DNA of 64,000 nucleotides from Rhodocyclus tenuis (GCF_014197755.1 NZ_JACIGE010000003.1:1-64000), one strand, 5' to 3'. Numbered from the stretch's first letter, positions 36,968-46,908 are shown. Program-made: numbers and translations. Notes: a model not told the origin generated them from the letters alone.

Positions 36968-37420
36968 ATGACCCGCCCATTCTCCCTGCAACCCGTTCTT
37001 GAGCTGATGCAGACGCGTGCCGACGATGCCACACGCCGTCTGGCGCAGCTGATTGCCGCCGAAAACGACGCCCGCAGCAAACTGGAACTTCTGCAGCAGT
37101 ACCGCAGCGACTATGCCACGCGCTTCCAGCAGGCTGCCGGCAATGGCCTGAGCCCGGCCGAATGGCGCAATTTCCAGGACTTTCTTGGACGAATCGACGA
37201 AGCCATCGAACAGCAAGGGCGTGCCGTCGGCCTGCAGAAAACGCGCACCGCCGCCGGACAGGTGCAGTGGCAGGAGCAGCGCGTCAAGCTGAAGGCCCTC
37301 GATACCTTGTCAGAGCGCCATCGCGCCGTCGAAATCGTGCGCGAAGCGCGGCAGGAGCAAAAGCAGCTCGATGAATTCGCCGCGCGCTCACCCGGGGCAA
37401 GCAAGCTTGAAAGCGACTGA
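36968..37420 (+). CDS. fliJ: Flagellar export protein FliJ
   Basis: This 150-residue coiled-coil protein (FSLQPVLELMQTRADDATRR, then long charged helices) escorts export substrates and stimulates the FliI ATPase. Size and position after fliI are typical. It lies 57 bases after fliI and ends the fliF operon; a sigma-54 promoter for the next operon follows. Confidence 0.93.
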   Translation: MTRPFSLQPVLELMQTRADDATRRLAQLIAAENDARSKLELLQQYRSDYATRFQQAAGNGLSPAEWRNFQDFLGRIDEAIEQQGRAVGLQKTRTAAGQVQWQEQRVKLKALDTLSERHRAVEIVREARQEQKQLDEFAARSPGASKLESD

Positions 37421-37473
37421 TCGTTCAGTCAGCCGCGGAGATCAAGCGCCCATCGGGTGACCACCCAGGCTTC

Positions 37474-37490
37474 TGGTACAAGGATTGCTT
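37474..37490 (+). promoter_or_regulatory. Sigma-54 promoter of the fliK operon
   Basis: TGGTACAAGGATTGCTT matches TGGCAC-N5-TTGC with one mismatch and exact GG-N10-GC spacing (GG 37475-37476, GC 37487-37488). It is 33 bases before the fliK start codon. Confidence 0.88.
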
Positions 37491-37521
37491 AGAAAGCACA
37501 AGGCCTTTTCCGGGAACCATC

Positions 37522-38532
37522 ATGGGTATTACCGTCGTCACCCCGAGCGTCAGCCAGCCGGCAACAGCCGGTAAATCCCCTCCCGCCATTGCCGATCCGG
37601 CTGCAGAAGGCGGCAGCACGACCGACAGCGGCAACTTCGCCGCACTCCTCTTCGGTCAACTGTTCGGCCAAGGACTGGTCAGCAAACTGCCGGCCATCAC
37701 CCCGCCAGCCCAGGCGGAGGAAGCGCTGCTGACGGAGGAGGCGGGCAGCAGCGATGGTAGCGAGTTTCTCGCCACACTCGGACTGATCACGCCACAAATC
37801 GTCGCATTGACGACTGCAGGCGGAGAATCGGCGACAAACCAGGATGGACCGATCGCGACTGGCGTTGGCACGCCGGGCAGTACAGCTGACGGAGACGCCA
37901 CTGCCAAGGATCTGTTGACAATCGCCGCGGGAGAAAGCGATTCCGGCGCGGCAAAATTTGCCGCGGCGAATGGCGATGCACTGCGTGCCGAGCTGTCTTT
38001 CGCCGCAGCCGGCAAGGAATCGCCGGCGACGACAAACGTCGGGCCGGTGCATGGCACAAGCCACTCGCCTCCCGTCGCGACGAGCAACGACGGGACACAG
38101 AATGTCGCGACACCAGTGCGCGACCGCGCTTGGGGAGCAGATTTCGCGCAAAAGGTTGTCTGGCTCGCCAGCAACGACAAGCAAAGTGCACAATTGACCC
38201 TCAACCCGCCGCAAATGGGGCCGATAGAAATATCGTTGAACCTGAGCAAGGACGGGGCGACCGCAGTATTTGTCTCGCCCAACGCCGAAGTCCGTGACGC
38301 GATCGAGACAGCATTGCCGAAGCTGCGTGAAATGCTCGCCGGCGTCGGTATCGAGCTCGGTCAAGCCAACGTCAGCAGCGAGTCATTCCGCCAGCAAACC
38401 GCGCCGGATGAAGGCAGTGGTGGCACAACCCGCTGGCGCGACGATACAGCTATACTTGCCGCCGACACTCGCGGCAGCGCGCGCAGCACGGGGAGCCAGA
38501 GCGGCCTCGGGCTGGTCGACACCTTTGCCTGA
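37522..38532 (+). CDS. fliK: Flagellar hook-length control protein FliK
   Basis: This 336-residue exported ruler has a long low-complexity Ala/Gly/Thr/Ser region (1-205) and the C-terminal Flg_hook domain (about 215-305), where AQLTLNPPQMGPIEISLNLS and VRDAIETALPKLREMLAGVG are diagnostic. It switches FlhB from hook to filament export. It opens the fliKLMNOPQR unit behind a sigma-54 promoter. A second FliK-like protein is encoded at 26.2 kb. Confidence 0.93.
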   Translation: MGITVVTPSVSQPATAGKSPPAIADPAAEGGSTTDSGNFAALLFGQLFGQGLVSKLPAITPPAQAEEALLTEEAGSSDGSEFLATLGLITPQIVALTTAGGESATNQDGPIATGVGTPGSTADGDATAKDLLTIAAGESDSGAAKFAAANGDALRAELSFAAAGKESPATTNVGPVHGTSHSPPVATSNDGTQNVATPVRDRAWGADFAQKVVWLASNDKQSAQLTLNPPQMGPIEISLNLSKDGATAVFVSPNAEVRDAIETALPKLREMLAGVGIELGQANVSSESFRQQTAPDEGSGGTTRWRDDTAILAADTRGSARSTGSQSGLGLVDTFA

Positions 38533-38577
38533 GCGTGCGCGGGCGGTCGCGAGAGAAAACCAATGGAGAGTCACTGA

Positions 38578-39114
38578 ATGGCCACCAAGGAAGTGAAGCC
38601 TGAAGGCGAGGCAGCACCGAAGAAGAGCAAGAAGCTTCTGATCATCATCGTCGCGCTCGTTCTGGTCCTCGTCGCTGGCGGCGCAGCTGCCTTTTTCATG
38701 CTGCACAAGGCTGATGCCGAGGCCGAGGGCGACGACGAAGCCGCGGTCGAAACGCACAAGCCGGCCAAGAAGAAAAAGGGCGAGAAGGAAGCGCCAGCGG
38801 TATTCGTGCCACTTGAAGTGTTCACCGTAAACCTCGTCCCGGAGCAGGGTGACCAGTATCTGCAATTGTCGATCTCGGTCGAGGTCGACGATATCGAGAC
38901 CGGTGACAGCCTGAAGGCGTCCATGCCCAAGTTGCGCAACAAGGTCATGCTGCTGCTCTCGGACAAGAAGGCGTCCGAACTGCTGCCCAAGGAAGGCAAG
39001 GAAAAGCTTGCCGGCGAACTACGAGCCCAGATGAACAGCGTACTTGCTCCGGGAATGAAGCCCGAAAACGGCCCGGTCAAGGAAGTGCTGTTTACCTCCT
39101 TCATCATCCAGTAA
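38578..39114 (+). CDS. fliL: Flagellar basal body-associated protein FliL
   Basis: This 178-residue inner-membrane protein has one transmembrane helix (LLIIIVALVLVLVAGGAAAF, about residues 19-38), a charged linker rich in Lys/Glu (about 45-75) and a periplasmic stomatin-like domain (VFVPLEVFTVNLVPEQGDQY; ISVEVDD). FliL supports stator function. GGAG precedes the ATG. The gap to fliM is six bases. Confidence 0.95.
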   Translation: MATKEVKPEGEAAPKKSKKLLIIIVALVLVLVAGGAAAFFMLHKADAEAEGDDEAAVETHKPAKKKKGEKEAPAVFVPLEVFTVNLVPEQGDQYLQLSISVEVDDIETGDSLKASMPKLRNKVMLLLSDKKASELLPKEGKEKLAGELRAQMNSVLAPGMKPENGPVKEVLFTSFIIQ

Positions 39115-39120
39115 GCCTTC

Positions 39121-40122
39121 ATGGCCTCGGATTTTCTCTCCCAGGACGAGGTTGACGCCCTGCTCAAGGGCGTCACCGGAGAGGCTGACGAGCCTGAACA
39201 GGCCGACGAGGGCACCAACGGCGTCCGCGCCTATAACGTCGGCACGCAGGAACGCATCGTCCGCGGCCGCATGCCGACGCTGGAGTTGATCAACGAACGT
39301 TTCGCACGCTACCTGCGCATCGGTCTCTTCAACTACATGCACCGCAACACCGAAGTTTCAGTCGGACCGATCCGGGTGCAGAAGTACACCGAGTTCATCC
39401 GCAATCTGGTGGTTCCGACCAATCTCAATCTGGTCGTTGCCAAACCCCTGCGCGGCACCTCGCTCTTCGTCTTCGATCCGAATCTGGTCTTTCTGGTCAT
39501 CGACAACATGTTCGGCGGCGATGGGCGCTTCCATACGCGCGTCGAAGGACGCGACTTCACTGCGACCGAACAGCGCATCATCCACGGCCTGCTCGGAGTC
39601 GTCTTCAATGAATACCAGCGCTCGTGGAAGCCGGTGTACGAACTGACCTTCGAGTACATCCGCTCGGAAATGAACTCGCAGTTCGCCAACATCGCAACGC
39701 CATCGGAAATCGTCGTATCGACGACCTTCACGCTGGAGTTCAGTGGCGCCACGGCCGAAATGCACATCTGCTTCCCGTATTCGATGATCGAGCCGATCCG
39801 CGACCTGCTCTACAGCTCGATGCAGAGTGACCAGCTATCGAGCGATAAGCGCTGGGTGGTGATGCTGCGCCGCCAGCTCAAGGACGCCGAACTCGAACTG
39901 ACCGCAAACCTCGCGACGGCAACGGTATCGCTACGCGAGATCCTCAACATGCGGGCTGGCGACATCATTCCGGTGTCGATCCCGGACGTGATTACCGCAC
40001 ATGTGGACAACGTGCCGCTGATCGAATGCCGCTACGGCCAGCAGGATGGCCAGTACGCCCTGAAAGTCGAACGATTCATAGCAGCGGAAGCAGACTCCCT
40101 GCTCGGAGAGACGCATGTCTGA
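39121..40122 (+). CDS. fliM: Flagellar motor switch protein FliM
   Basis: This 333-residue C-ring protein has the N-terminal CheY-P-binding peptide (SQDEVDALLKGV, residues 6-17), the middle CheC-like domain (MPTLELINERFARYLRIGLF; DNMFGGDGR) and a C-terminal SpoA domain (ATVSLREILNMRAGDIIPVS). It overlaps fliN by eight bases. Confidence 0.97.
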   Translation: MASDFLSQDEVDALLKGVTGEADEPEQADEGTNGVRAYNVGTQERIVRGRMPTLELINERFARYLRIGLFNYMHRNTEVSVGPIRVQKYTEFIRNLVVPTNLNLVVAKPLRGTSLFVFDPNLVFLVIDNMFGGDGRFHTRVEGRDFTATEQRIIHGLLGVVFNEYQRSWKPVYELTFEYIRSEMNSQFANIATPSEIVVSTTFTLEFSGATAEMHICFPYSMIEPIRDLLYSSMQSDQLSSDKRWVVMLRRQLKDAELELTANLATATVSLREILNMRAGDIIPVSIPDVITAHVDNVPLIECRYGQQDGQYALKVERFIAAEADSLLGETHV

Positions 40123-40531
40123 AGAGAACGAAAACAGTAGCGCCGCCGATAACGTGGGCGAGGACGACTGGGCCGCGGCCATGGCCGAACAGGCGGTCAG
40201 CGAGCCGACGCCGGCGCCCGCGCAGATCTTCCAGACCTTCAGCGAGCCCAGCGGCAAGGGCACGATGATGAATGAGCTCGACATGATTCTGGACATCCCG
40301 GTCCAGATCACCGTCGAGCTCGGCCGCACCAAGATCACCATCCGCAACCTGCTGCAACTGGCGCACGGCTCGGTCGTCGAACTCGACGCAATGGCTGGCG
40401 AGCCGATGAGCGTTCTGGTCAACGGCACGCTGATTGCGCAAGGCGAAGTCGTCGTCGTGAACGACAAGTTCGGCATCCGCCTGACCGACATCATCACGCC
40501 CTCGGAACGCATGCGCAAACTCGGCCGTTGA
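40115..40531 (+). CDS. fliN: Flagellar motor switch protein FliN
   Basis: This 138-residue C-ring protein has an acidic N-terminal segment (1-50) and a SpoA domain: MILDIPVQITVELGRTKITI, LLQLAHGSVVELD and FGIRLTDIITPSERMRKL. Length is normal for FliN with an N-terminal extension. Confidence 0.96.
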   Translation: MSEENENSSAADNVGEDDWAAAMAEQAVSEPTPAPAQIFQTFSEPSGKGTMMNELDMILDIPVQITVELGRTKITIRNLLQLAHGSVVELDAMAGEPMSVLVNGTLIAQGEVVVVNDKFGIRLTDIITPSERMRKLGR

Positions 40532-40702
40532 GGCGGCTGCAGCGCACGCACTCAGACTGAGGACAGCCGGCAAATACGGAGTTCCCCCGGCCTCCGCCTT
40601 CCTTTAAGATAGCGGCCAGCACTTGCGTCGCCGCCGCTGGCGGGGCAAGGATCCCGCCGTCGTTGCGGTCTCAGCCCTGCCTTCCTTCCACGGCCGACCA
40701 TC

Positions 40703-41128
40703 TTGCCTCCCTATTTTCGTCCAGTCGTTGTTGCCGCCGCTCTCCAGCTGATGGCTTGGCCGGCCTTTGCCGAAGCGGTTGCCACACCGGCGGCGCCCGG
40801 CGTACCGGCAAGCGCCATCCTGCAAACCGCGCTCGGCCTGCTCGCCGTCATCGGCGTACTCTTCTTTGCCGCCTACCTGCTGCGCCGCGCCAACGGCGGG
40901 CGCGGCTTCGGCGCCAGCGGCCCATTGCGCATGGTTGGCGGTCTGATGATCGGCACGCGCGAGCGCATCGTCGTCGTTGAAATCGAAGACACCTGGATTG
41001 TCGTCGGGCTTGCTCCCGGCCAGATGCGTACCCTGCACACGTTGCCGCGCGGTGAATTGCCCGCCACCAGCGGTGCCGAGGGTGATTTCGCCAGCCGTCT
41101 GGCGCAGATGATCGGCCGCAAATCATGA
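40703..41128 (+). CDS. fliO: Flagellar biosynthetic protein FliO
   Basis: This 141-residue membrane protein is needed for FliP ring assembly. It has an N-terminal signal-like segment ([18 protein letters not shown]), one transmembrane helix ([17 protein letters not shown], about 47-63) and a FliO cytoplasmic domain ([20 protein letters not shown]). The TTG at 40703 is the likely start. The 171 bases between fliN and this start show no gene. It overlaps fliP by four bases (ATGA). Confidence 0.9.
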   Translation: MPPYFRPVVVAAALQLMAWPAFAEAVATPAAPGVPASAILQTALGLLAVIGVLFFAAYLLRRANGGRGFGASGPLRMVGGLMIGTRERIVVVEIEDTWIVVGLAPGQMRTLHTLPRGELPATSGAEGDFASRLAQMIGRKS

Positions 41129-41916
41129 GCAGCGCTTGTCCAGTGCGCAAGCAGACACCGGCCGCGCTGCGCTGCCTGCCGGCCCTGCTCGGCACGCTGG
41201 CATTGCTGTTACCGCTGGCAGCAGCGGCGCAGAGCACCGGTGGCCTGCCGGCCTTCACCAGCACGCCGGCGCCCGGCGGCGGCCAGAACTACACGCTGAC
41301 GATCCAGACGCTGCTGACGCTGACGGCGCTGACCTTCATCCCGGCCGCCTTGCTGATGATGACCAGCTTCACGCGCATCATCATCGTCCTCTCGCTGCTG
41401 CGCCAGGCGCTCGGCACGCAGAGTTCGCCGCCGAACCAGGTGCTGGTCGGGCTGTCGCTGTTCCTCACCTTCTTCATCATGTCGCCGGTGCTCGACAAGG
41501 TGTACACCGACGCCTATCAGCCGCTTTCCGAGAACCGCATCACCTTCAACCAGGCCGTTGACCGAGCCGCGGTACCGGTGCGTGCCTTCATGCTCCGCCA
41601 GACCCGCGAAACGGACATCAGTCTTTTCGCCAGCATGGCGAACACGCCGAAGCTGGAAAAACCCGACGACATTCCGATGCGCGTGCTGGTGCCGGCTTTT
41701 GTCACCAGCGAACTGAAAACCGCGTTCCAGATCGGCTTCCTGATCTTCATTCCCTTTCTCGTCATCGACATGGTCGTCGCCAGCGCGCTGATGTCGATGG
41801 GCATGATGATGATGTCGCCGGTGATGGTCGCATTGCCATTCAAGCTGATGCTGTTCGTCCTCGTCGACGGCTGGCATCTGGTGCTTGGCACGCTGGTGCA
41901 GAGCTTCAATACATGA
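41125..41916 (+). CDS. fliP: Flagellar export gate protein FliP
   Basis: This 263-residue polytopic protein of the export gate has a cleavable signal peptide ([17 protein letters not shown]) and FliP signatures: [60 protein letters not shown] and [18 protein letters not shown]. Length is normal. It overlaps fliQ by four bases. Confidence 0.97.
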   Translation: MSSACPVRKQTPAALRCLPALLGTLALLLPLAAAAQSTGGLPAFTSTPAPGGGQNYTLTIQTLLTLTALTFIPAALLMMTSFTRIIIVLSLLRQALGTQSSPPNQVLVGLSLFLTFFIMSPVLDKVYTDAYQPLSENRITFNQAVDRAAVPVRAFMLRQTRETDISLFASMANTPKLEKPDDIPMRVLVPAFVTSELKTAFQIGFLIFIPFLVIDMVVASALMSMGMMMMSPVMVALPFKLMLFVLVDGWHLVLGTLVQSFNT

Positions 41917-42182
41917 CGCCCGAACTGGTCATGGATGTCGGTCGCCAGGCGATCGAAATCACGCTGATCGTCTCGGCACCACTGCTGCTGGCGGCACTGG
42001 TGGTCGGCCTGATCGTCAGCGTTTTCCAGGCGGCAACGCAGATCAACGAGGCAACGCTGTCATTCATCCCGAAGCTGGTGGCGATGTTCATCACGCTGAT
42101 CTTCGCCGGCCCGTGGATATTGGAGTTGATGGTCGACTACATGCGCCGCCTGTTCGAGAGCATTCCGCAGATCATCGGCTGA
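41913..42182 (+). CDS. fliQ: Flagellar export gate protein FliQ
   Basis: This 89-residue protein has two transmembrane helices ([20 protein letters not shown] and [20 protein letters not shown]) with [15 protein letters not shown] between them, the standard FliQ signature. It is a component of the FliPQR gate. Confidence 0.97.
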   Translation: MTPELVMDVGRQAIEITLIVSAPLLLAALVVGLIVSVFQAATQINEATLSFIPKLVAMFITLIFAGPWILELMVDYMRRLFESIPQIIG

Positions 42183-42188
42183 GCGGCG

Positions 42189-42971
42189 ATGATCACCTTC
42201 AGCAGCGCCGAACTCAACGCCTGGATCGCCGCCTTTTTCTTCCCGCTGGCGCGCATCCTGGCCTTGCTGTCAGCCGCGCCACCGTTCAACAACCGCGGCA
42301 TGCCAAGACGCATACGTCTCGCTCTGGGCATCGCGATTGCGCTCGCCCTGACGCCGGCGCTGCCGCCGATGCCGCCGATCGAACCGGCCTCCGGCGCCGG
42401 CCTGTGGATACTGGCGCAACAGGTCCTCATCGGTCTGGCGATGGGTTTCGCGCTGCGCCTGGCATTTTCCGCCATCGACATGGCAGGCAACCTGATCGGC
42501 ATGCAGATGGGGCTTGGCTTCGCCACCTTCTTCGACCCGCAGAGCGCCGGCCAGACGCCGGTGCTGTCGGAGTTTCTCAACCTGCTGGCGCTGCTGGTTT
42601 TTCTTTCGATCAACGGCCATCTGATCGTACTGGCGACGCTGGCGCACAGCTTCACCACCTTGCCGGTGGCGCTGGCGCTGCCGGCAGCCGGTTCCTGGCT
42701 CAACATTGCCAATTCCGGCATGGTGATTTTCACCTATGGCGTACTGCTGTCGCTGCCGCTGCTGGTGGCATTGCTCATCACCAACGTCGCGCTCGGCGTG
42801 CTCACCCGCGCCGCGCCACAACTCAACCTGTTTGCCGTCGGCTTTCCGCTGACGCTGGCGCTCGGCTTTGCCGTGCTGCTCTTCAGCCTGCCCTATATGG
42901 CCGCGCCGCTGCAGCAACTGTTCGAATTCGCCCTGCGCTCAATGCTCGGCTACTTTGTTCCGGCGACCTGA
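42189..42971 (+). CDS. fliR: Flagellar export gate protein FliR
   Basis: This 260-residue polytopic protein has FliR features: FFFPLARILALLSAAPPFNN, VLIGLAMGFALRLAFSAIDM, the conserved QMGLGFATFFDPQ and PLLVALLITNVALGVLTRAA. It ends the fliKLMNOPQR run and faces the small lipoprotein gene 18 bases away; no terminator hairpin is seen between them. Confidence 0.96.
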   Translation: MITFSSAELNAWIAAFFFPLARILALLSAAPPFNNRGMPRRIRLALGIAIALALTPALPPMPPIEPASGAGLWILAQQVLIGLAMGFALRLAFSAIDMAGNLIGMQMGLGFATFFDPQSAGQTPVLSEFLNLLALLVFLSINGHLIVLATLAHSFTTLPVALALPAAGSWLNIANSGMVIFTYGVLLSLPLLVALLITNVALGVLTRAAPQLNLFAVGFPLTLALGFAVLLFSLPYMAAPLQQLFEFALRSMLGYFVPAT

Positions 42972-42989
42972 ATCCGCAACGCGGCGCGC

Positions 42990-43460
42990 TCAGCGCGCGG
43001 GAATCGGTCCGGCGCCGACGAGCTGAATGATTCCCTGCGAGGTGCGGTGAGTGAATGGCGTACCCGAATCGATCCCTTCGCTGTAATCGAGGATGCGATA
43101 AGCCGTGTAGCCTTTTTCGCGCTGCAGTTGCTCGGCACGCCGCCTGAAGATCTGCATCGACTCGCCATCACCGCCAATGCGGAAACTCTTGGCGCGCAGG
43201 GCGAGCGCGAAGGTTTCCTTGTCAAGCGGCCGCTCCTCGATCGTCCAGTTCGGTGCCAGCGGGTCATAGACCATGTAGATCACCGCGCCGACGGCGGCAG
43301 CACCCAAGAGCTCCTCGAACGAGAGCGAAGTAGTTTCAGTCAGGCGAATCGTCGCGCTTTGCGAGATCAGCGGGCTGCGCGGATAGCTGCCGCTGACCGT
43401 GTTACAGGCTGCCAGCAGGCCGCCGGCGGCGATCAGGAGCAGGCTGCGCAGGCAGGCCAT
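42990..43460 (-). CDS. Lipoprotein of unknown function at the end of the flg cluster
   Basis: This 156-residue protein has a type II signal peptide with lipobox LLAAC (Cys19), then a short acidic/Thr-rich stretch, a hydrophobic patch (LLGAAAVGAVIYMVYDPLAP) and a C-terminal region RRRAEQLQREKGYTAYRILD. I recognise no family. The start shares an A with the flgL stop (TGATG), so the two are translationally coupled. An outer-membrane role with the flagellum is possible but unproven. A GTG one codon earlier is an alternative start. Confidence 0.8.
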   Translation of the reverse strand: MACLRSLLLIAAGGLLAACNTVSGSYPRSPLISQSATIRLTETTSLSFEELLGAAAVGAVIYMVYDPLAPNWTIEERPLDKETFALALRAKSFRIGGDGESMQIFRRRAEQLQREKGYTAYRILDYSEGIDSGTPFTHRTSQGIIQLVGAGPIPAR

Positions 43461-44788
43461 CACAGATAGTTGAACAGACCGAGCTGCATGATCTTGGCGT
43501 AAGACGCCTGCGCTGCCTCAAGCTGCGTCTGCTGCTTGGCGAAGTCGGAAATCGCCTTCGCGTAGTCGAGATCAACAAGACCGGAAATGGTCGTCTTGTA
43601 CTGCACGCTGACGCTCTCCGACGTTGCCTGCAGCGAGTCCAGTTCGTTCATGCGCGCACCAAGCTTGGCCTGCACGCGATTGACGTTGTCGAGATTCTGG
43701 TCGATGTTGCTCAACTCGGCGGCGATGTCATTGACCAGTTGCGTCGAGGTGTAGGTCGTACCGACGGGTGTATTCAGCGCTGCAATGGCGTTTTCCAGCG
43801 TGGCAAACAGGCTTTGCGTGCCACTCGGCGTAACGGTGAAGCTGTCGCCATCGTTCGGCGCGCCCTTAACGATGAACGAACCGCCATAGTCTTCCACCGG
43901 CACCGCCGTGTTGTCAGCGAGCGCGATGGCCTGACCGGCCACGTAGGGCTGGGCGGCGCCGGAGATGTCAACCGGATTGGCCGGGTTGCGGTTGTCGTAC
44001 AGTCGATAGGTGGTCGTCTTCGTACCATCGGCCGCCGTGGCGACGGAAAAACGCACCATGAAATCGCGGGGATTGTTGGCCGACGCCCATTTCGCGGGAT
44101 CGCTGACCGAGCCGGGAGTCACCATCGCGGTACCCGTGTTGTAGCCATTGTTGGTGTAGGCCGGCGGCGGCGCGCCGTTGACGCTGAGATTGCCGCCAGT
44201 GCGCGTTTCGAAGGTGCCGTTGCCCATGCGCGAATTCACGAACAGGTCGTCGCCGGCGACACTGGCCGGCATGAAGCGCGTGGCCTCGACCTGCAGCAGG
44301 CGTTCGCCGGAATCGCCGTTGTAGGTGATCTTTCCGGTCGAATCGGTAGAAAACGGCGTAGTGCTGCTCATGTAGCCGGAAAAGAGGTAGCGCCCGGCAC
44401 CATCCTGCGAATTGGCCAGACCGACCAGCTCCTGCAGGCGCGCCTCGAGTTCGGTGGCAATCGCCTGGCGATCCGAATTGGTCAGCGAGGTGTTGCCGGC
44501 CTCGACCAGCCGCTCGCGCACGTTCTGGATGAGATTTACCGCCGACTGCGTATAGCCTTCGACCAGTGCCAGCGACGAATTCGCTGTCGTCTGGTTCTCG
44601 ATGTAGCGTTCGGAGACGTTGAGCGACTGCGTCACCACCAGTGCCCGCGCCGAGGCAACCGGGTCGTCGGATGGCGTGAGCACGCGCCGGCCGGCCGCCA
44701 ACTGCGCCTGCGTCTTGTACAGCGTCGCCTGATTGCTGGTAATGCCGCTGATGCCGTTATCGTAGATCTGGGAGGTGCTGACGCGCAT
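43460..44788 (-). CDS. flgL: Flagellar hook-filament junction protein FlgL
   Basis: This 442-residue HAP3 shares the flagellin-type N-terminus (MRVSTSQIYDNGISGITSNQ, RRVLTPSDDPVASARALVV) and C-terminus (SVQYKTTISGLVDLDYAKAI, ASYAKIMQLGLFNYL). It lies 26 bases after flgK and shares its sigma-28 promoter. Confidence 0.95.
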   Translation of the reverse strand: MRVSTSQIYDNGISGITSNQATLYKTQAQLAAGRRVLTPSDDPVASARALVVTQSLNVSERYIENQTTANSSLALVEGYTQSAVNLIQNVRERLVEAGNTSLTNSDRQAIATELEARLQELVGLANSQDGAGRYLFSGYMSSTTPFSTDSTGKITYNGDSGERLLQVEATRFMPASVAGDDLFVNSRMGNGTFETRTGGNLSVNGAPPPAYTNNGYNTGTAMVTPGSVSDPAKWASANNPRDFMVRFSVATAADGTKTTTYRLYDNRNPANPVDISGAAQPYVAGQAIALADNTAVPVEDYGGSFIVKGAPNDGDSFTVTPSGTQSLFATLENAIAALNTPVGTTYTSTQLVNDIAAELSNIDQNLDNVNRVQAKLGARMNELDSLQATSESVSVQYKTTISGLVDLDYAKAISDFAKQQTQLEAAQASYAKIMQLGLFNYL

Positions 44789-44814
44789 GATTGCTGCTCC
44801 TGATTCGGTCGAGC

Positions 44815-46884
44815 TCAGTTGCCGAGCGAGAGAACGGTGTCAAACAGCTCGCTGCCGATCTGCAGCATCTTCGCCGAGGCCTGGTAGGCGTACTGGTAGC
44901 GCAGCAGATTGGCCGCCTCTTCATCAAGATTCACCGCCGACAGCGAATCGCGCGCCGACTGTGCCTGCTCGAGCAGGCTGGCCTGCGCGCTGCTGGTAAT
45001 CTCCAGCTCGCGCGTCTTGTTGCCGACCGCCGAGACGAGCTGTGCATAAACGTCCTGGAAGTTGGCCTTGCCGCCGCTGGCGTCACCCAGCATCGTCTTC
45101 TGCGTTTGCAGCGAGCCCATGATCACCGCATTGCGCGAGTCGGACACGCCGCCGGTATTCGCCTGGAGGGTGAATGAATCACCGTTGGCCGGCGCGCCGC
45201 TGATCTGGAAGCTGATGCCGTTGAAGCTGACCGTTGCTCCGGCAGTGTAGGGCACCGGATCGGTCGCTGCCGTGATCGTGTAGGTACTGGTCGTCGTGCC
45301 GCTCTTGACGGTGACTGTCGAGCCTGCGGGAAAGCCGGAGAAACTTACTGGCACCGTTGTCGCCGAGTAGCTGAGCGTAATCGGGCTGGCCGGAATGGTA
45401 TAGCCTTGCGACACCACTGGCGCCGTAATGGCGCCACTGCCGGTATTGCTCGCGCTGCTGGCAGCCGACTTGATCGGCGCTGCCGCGGCGATCAGGCGCG
45501 GATCGCTGATGATCGCGGGATTGACCGATATGTTGCGCGCGGCCTCGCGCGTCGGCTCGATCAGGAAACTGTCGTTGGCCTGCGCGCCGGTCATGTTCAC
45601 ATCAAGCGACAGGCCATCGAAGCTGATCGTCGAGCCGGTCAGGTCGGCTTCGGTCGCCACCGCCACGCCGTCGGACAGGCGGGTAACCGTGAAGGTCGTT
45701 GCACTGCTAAAACGCAGCCGATAGTCCGAAGCGGTCAGTTCGGTCGACAGATTGCTGCCCGCGGTGTTCACCAGGTAGCCGGCGGTCTGCCCGGCAGCGG
45801 TGGCGGCCGTTGCCGAGATCGTCGCCGTACCGCTGTTGTTGGTGTTGGCGATGATCTTCGGCACGTTGGTCGTATCAAAAACGAACAGCTGCGCGGCGAA
45901 ACCCGGGACATTCGCGACCGTCTGCCCGAGCAGATCCTGGCCGAGCGACTGCTGCGTATTGAGCACGTTGGCCAGCGAGGCGGCCACCTGGCCGAGCGCG
46001 TTGGCGGCGCCGTCGAGGCTGTCGCTGCGGAAGCGCAGATAGCCGGCCAGATTGCCGCCAACGATCAGCCGTTCCGGCAGCTCCTGGTAGTTCGATCCGG
46101 TGACGAGCCCGATGGTGAGGCGCTCACTGTCGGCAGAGGAAGGGCGCGCGTCGAGCTTATTCACGATCGGTCCCATCACCAGTTGCTGGCCCGAACCGAC
46201 AAACACGGAAACGCTGCCGTTGGCCTCGGTGACGGTACTGACCTTGATTTCCTTGTTCAGGTCGGCCAGCAACTGGTCGCGCTGGTCGAGCAGATCGTTC
46301 GGCGGCTGGCCGGAGCCGGCTTTCGCCAGAATGATGCTCTGATTGAGCTTGGCAATCTGCTGCGCATAGGAATTGACGAGATCGGTGGTATTCGAAATCT
46401 GTTCGTTCACCCCCTCATACTGTTCGCTCAGGCGCGCCTCCAGCGTCTGGAAACGCGTCGCCAGCGACTGCGCCGATGAAACGAAGGTCTGCCGCGCCGA
46501 AATCGACGAGGGATCGGCAGCAACCTCCTGCAATCCGGAAAAGAAGTCCTGCAACGCGGGCGACAAGCCGGCATCGGTATCCGCCAGCATGTTGTCGATC
46601 TGGGTGAGTTGCGTGTAGTTGGTATCCAGCTCGCTGGAGGTCGTCTGCGCGCGGCTGATCTGTTCCTGCAGGAAGCTGTTGTAGCTGCGCGAGATGGTGA
46701 CGACCGTCGTTCCCTGACCGATGAAACCGGCACCGGTCGACTGCGCAATCGCCGTCGCCTGGATAATCCGCTGCCGGTTATAACCCTGGGTATCGGAATT
46801 GGAGATGTTGTGCCCGGTCGTCATCAAGCCGAGTTGGGCGGCATTCATGCCAGTGATACCGATATTGAAGATTCCTGTACTCAT
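44815..46884 (-). CDS. flgK: Flagellar hook-filament junction protein FlgK
   Basis: This 689-residue HAP1 begins STGIFNIGITGMNAAQLGLM with the rod/hook motif GHNISNSDTQGYNRQR and ends NLDEEAANLLRYQYAYQASA KMLQIGSELFDTVLSL (the conserved C-terminal helix). The central region (about 330-590) is Ser/Thr-rich. It has its own late sigma-28 promoter, as is usual for flgKL. Confidence 0.96.
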   Translation of the reverse strand: MSTGIFNIGITGMNAAQLGLMTTGHNISNSDTQGYNRQRIIQATAIAQSTGAGFIGQGTTVVTISRSYNSFLQEQISRAQTTSSELDTNYTQLTQIDNMLADTDAGLSPALQDFFSGLQEVAADPSSISARQTFVSSAQSLATRFQTLEARLSEQYEGVNEQISNTTDLVNSYAQQIAKLNQSIILAKAGSGQPPNDLLDQRDQLLADLNKEIKVSTVTEANGSVSVFVGSGQQLVMGPIVNKLDARPSSADSERLTIGLVTGSNYQELPERLIVGGNLAGYLRFRSDSLDGAANALGQVAASLANVLNTQQSLGQDLLGQTVANVPGFAAQLFVFDTTNVPKIIANTNNSGTATISATAATAAGQTAGYLVNTAGSNLSTELTASDYRLRFSSATTFTVTRLSDGVAVATEADLTGSTISFDGLSLDVNMTGAQANDSFLIEPTREAARNISVNPAIISDPRLIAAAAPIKSAASSASNTGSGAITAPVVSQGYTIPASPITLSYSATTVPVSFSGFPAGSTVTVKSGTTTSTYTITAATDPVPYTAGATVSFNGISFQISGAPANGDSFTLQANTGGVSDSRNAVIMGSLQTQKTMLGDASGGKANFQDVYAQLVSAVGNKTRELEITSSAQASLLEQAQSARDSLSAVNLDEEAANLLRYQYAYQASAKMLQIGSELFDTVLSLGN

Positions 46885-46908
46885 GGCTTTACCTCGGGTT
46901 CCAGTCTG

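Noticed and set aside
41885-43030. Long plus-strand frame across fliQ and fliR
   Set aside because: It is a shadow frame, Arg/His-rich; fliQ and fliR in the other frames carry clear membrane segments and signatures.
43739-46479. Plus-strand open frames opposite flgL and flgK
   Set aside because: They are antisense shadows of well-defined flagellar genes.
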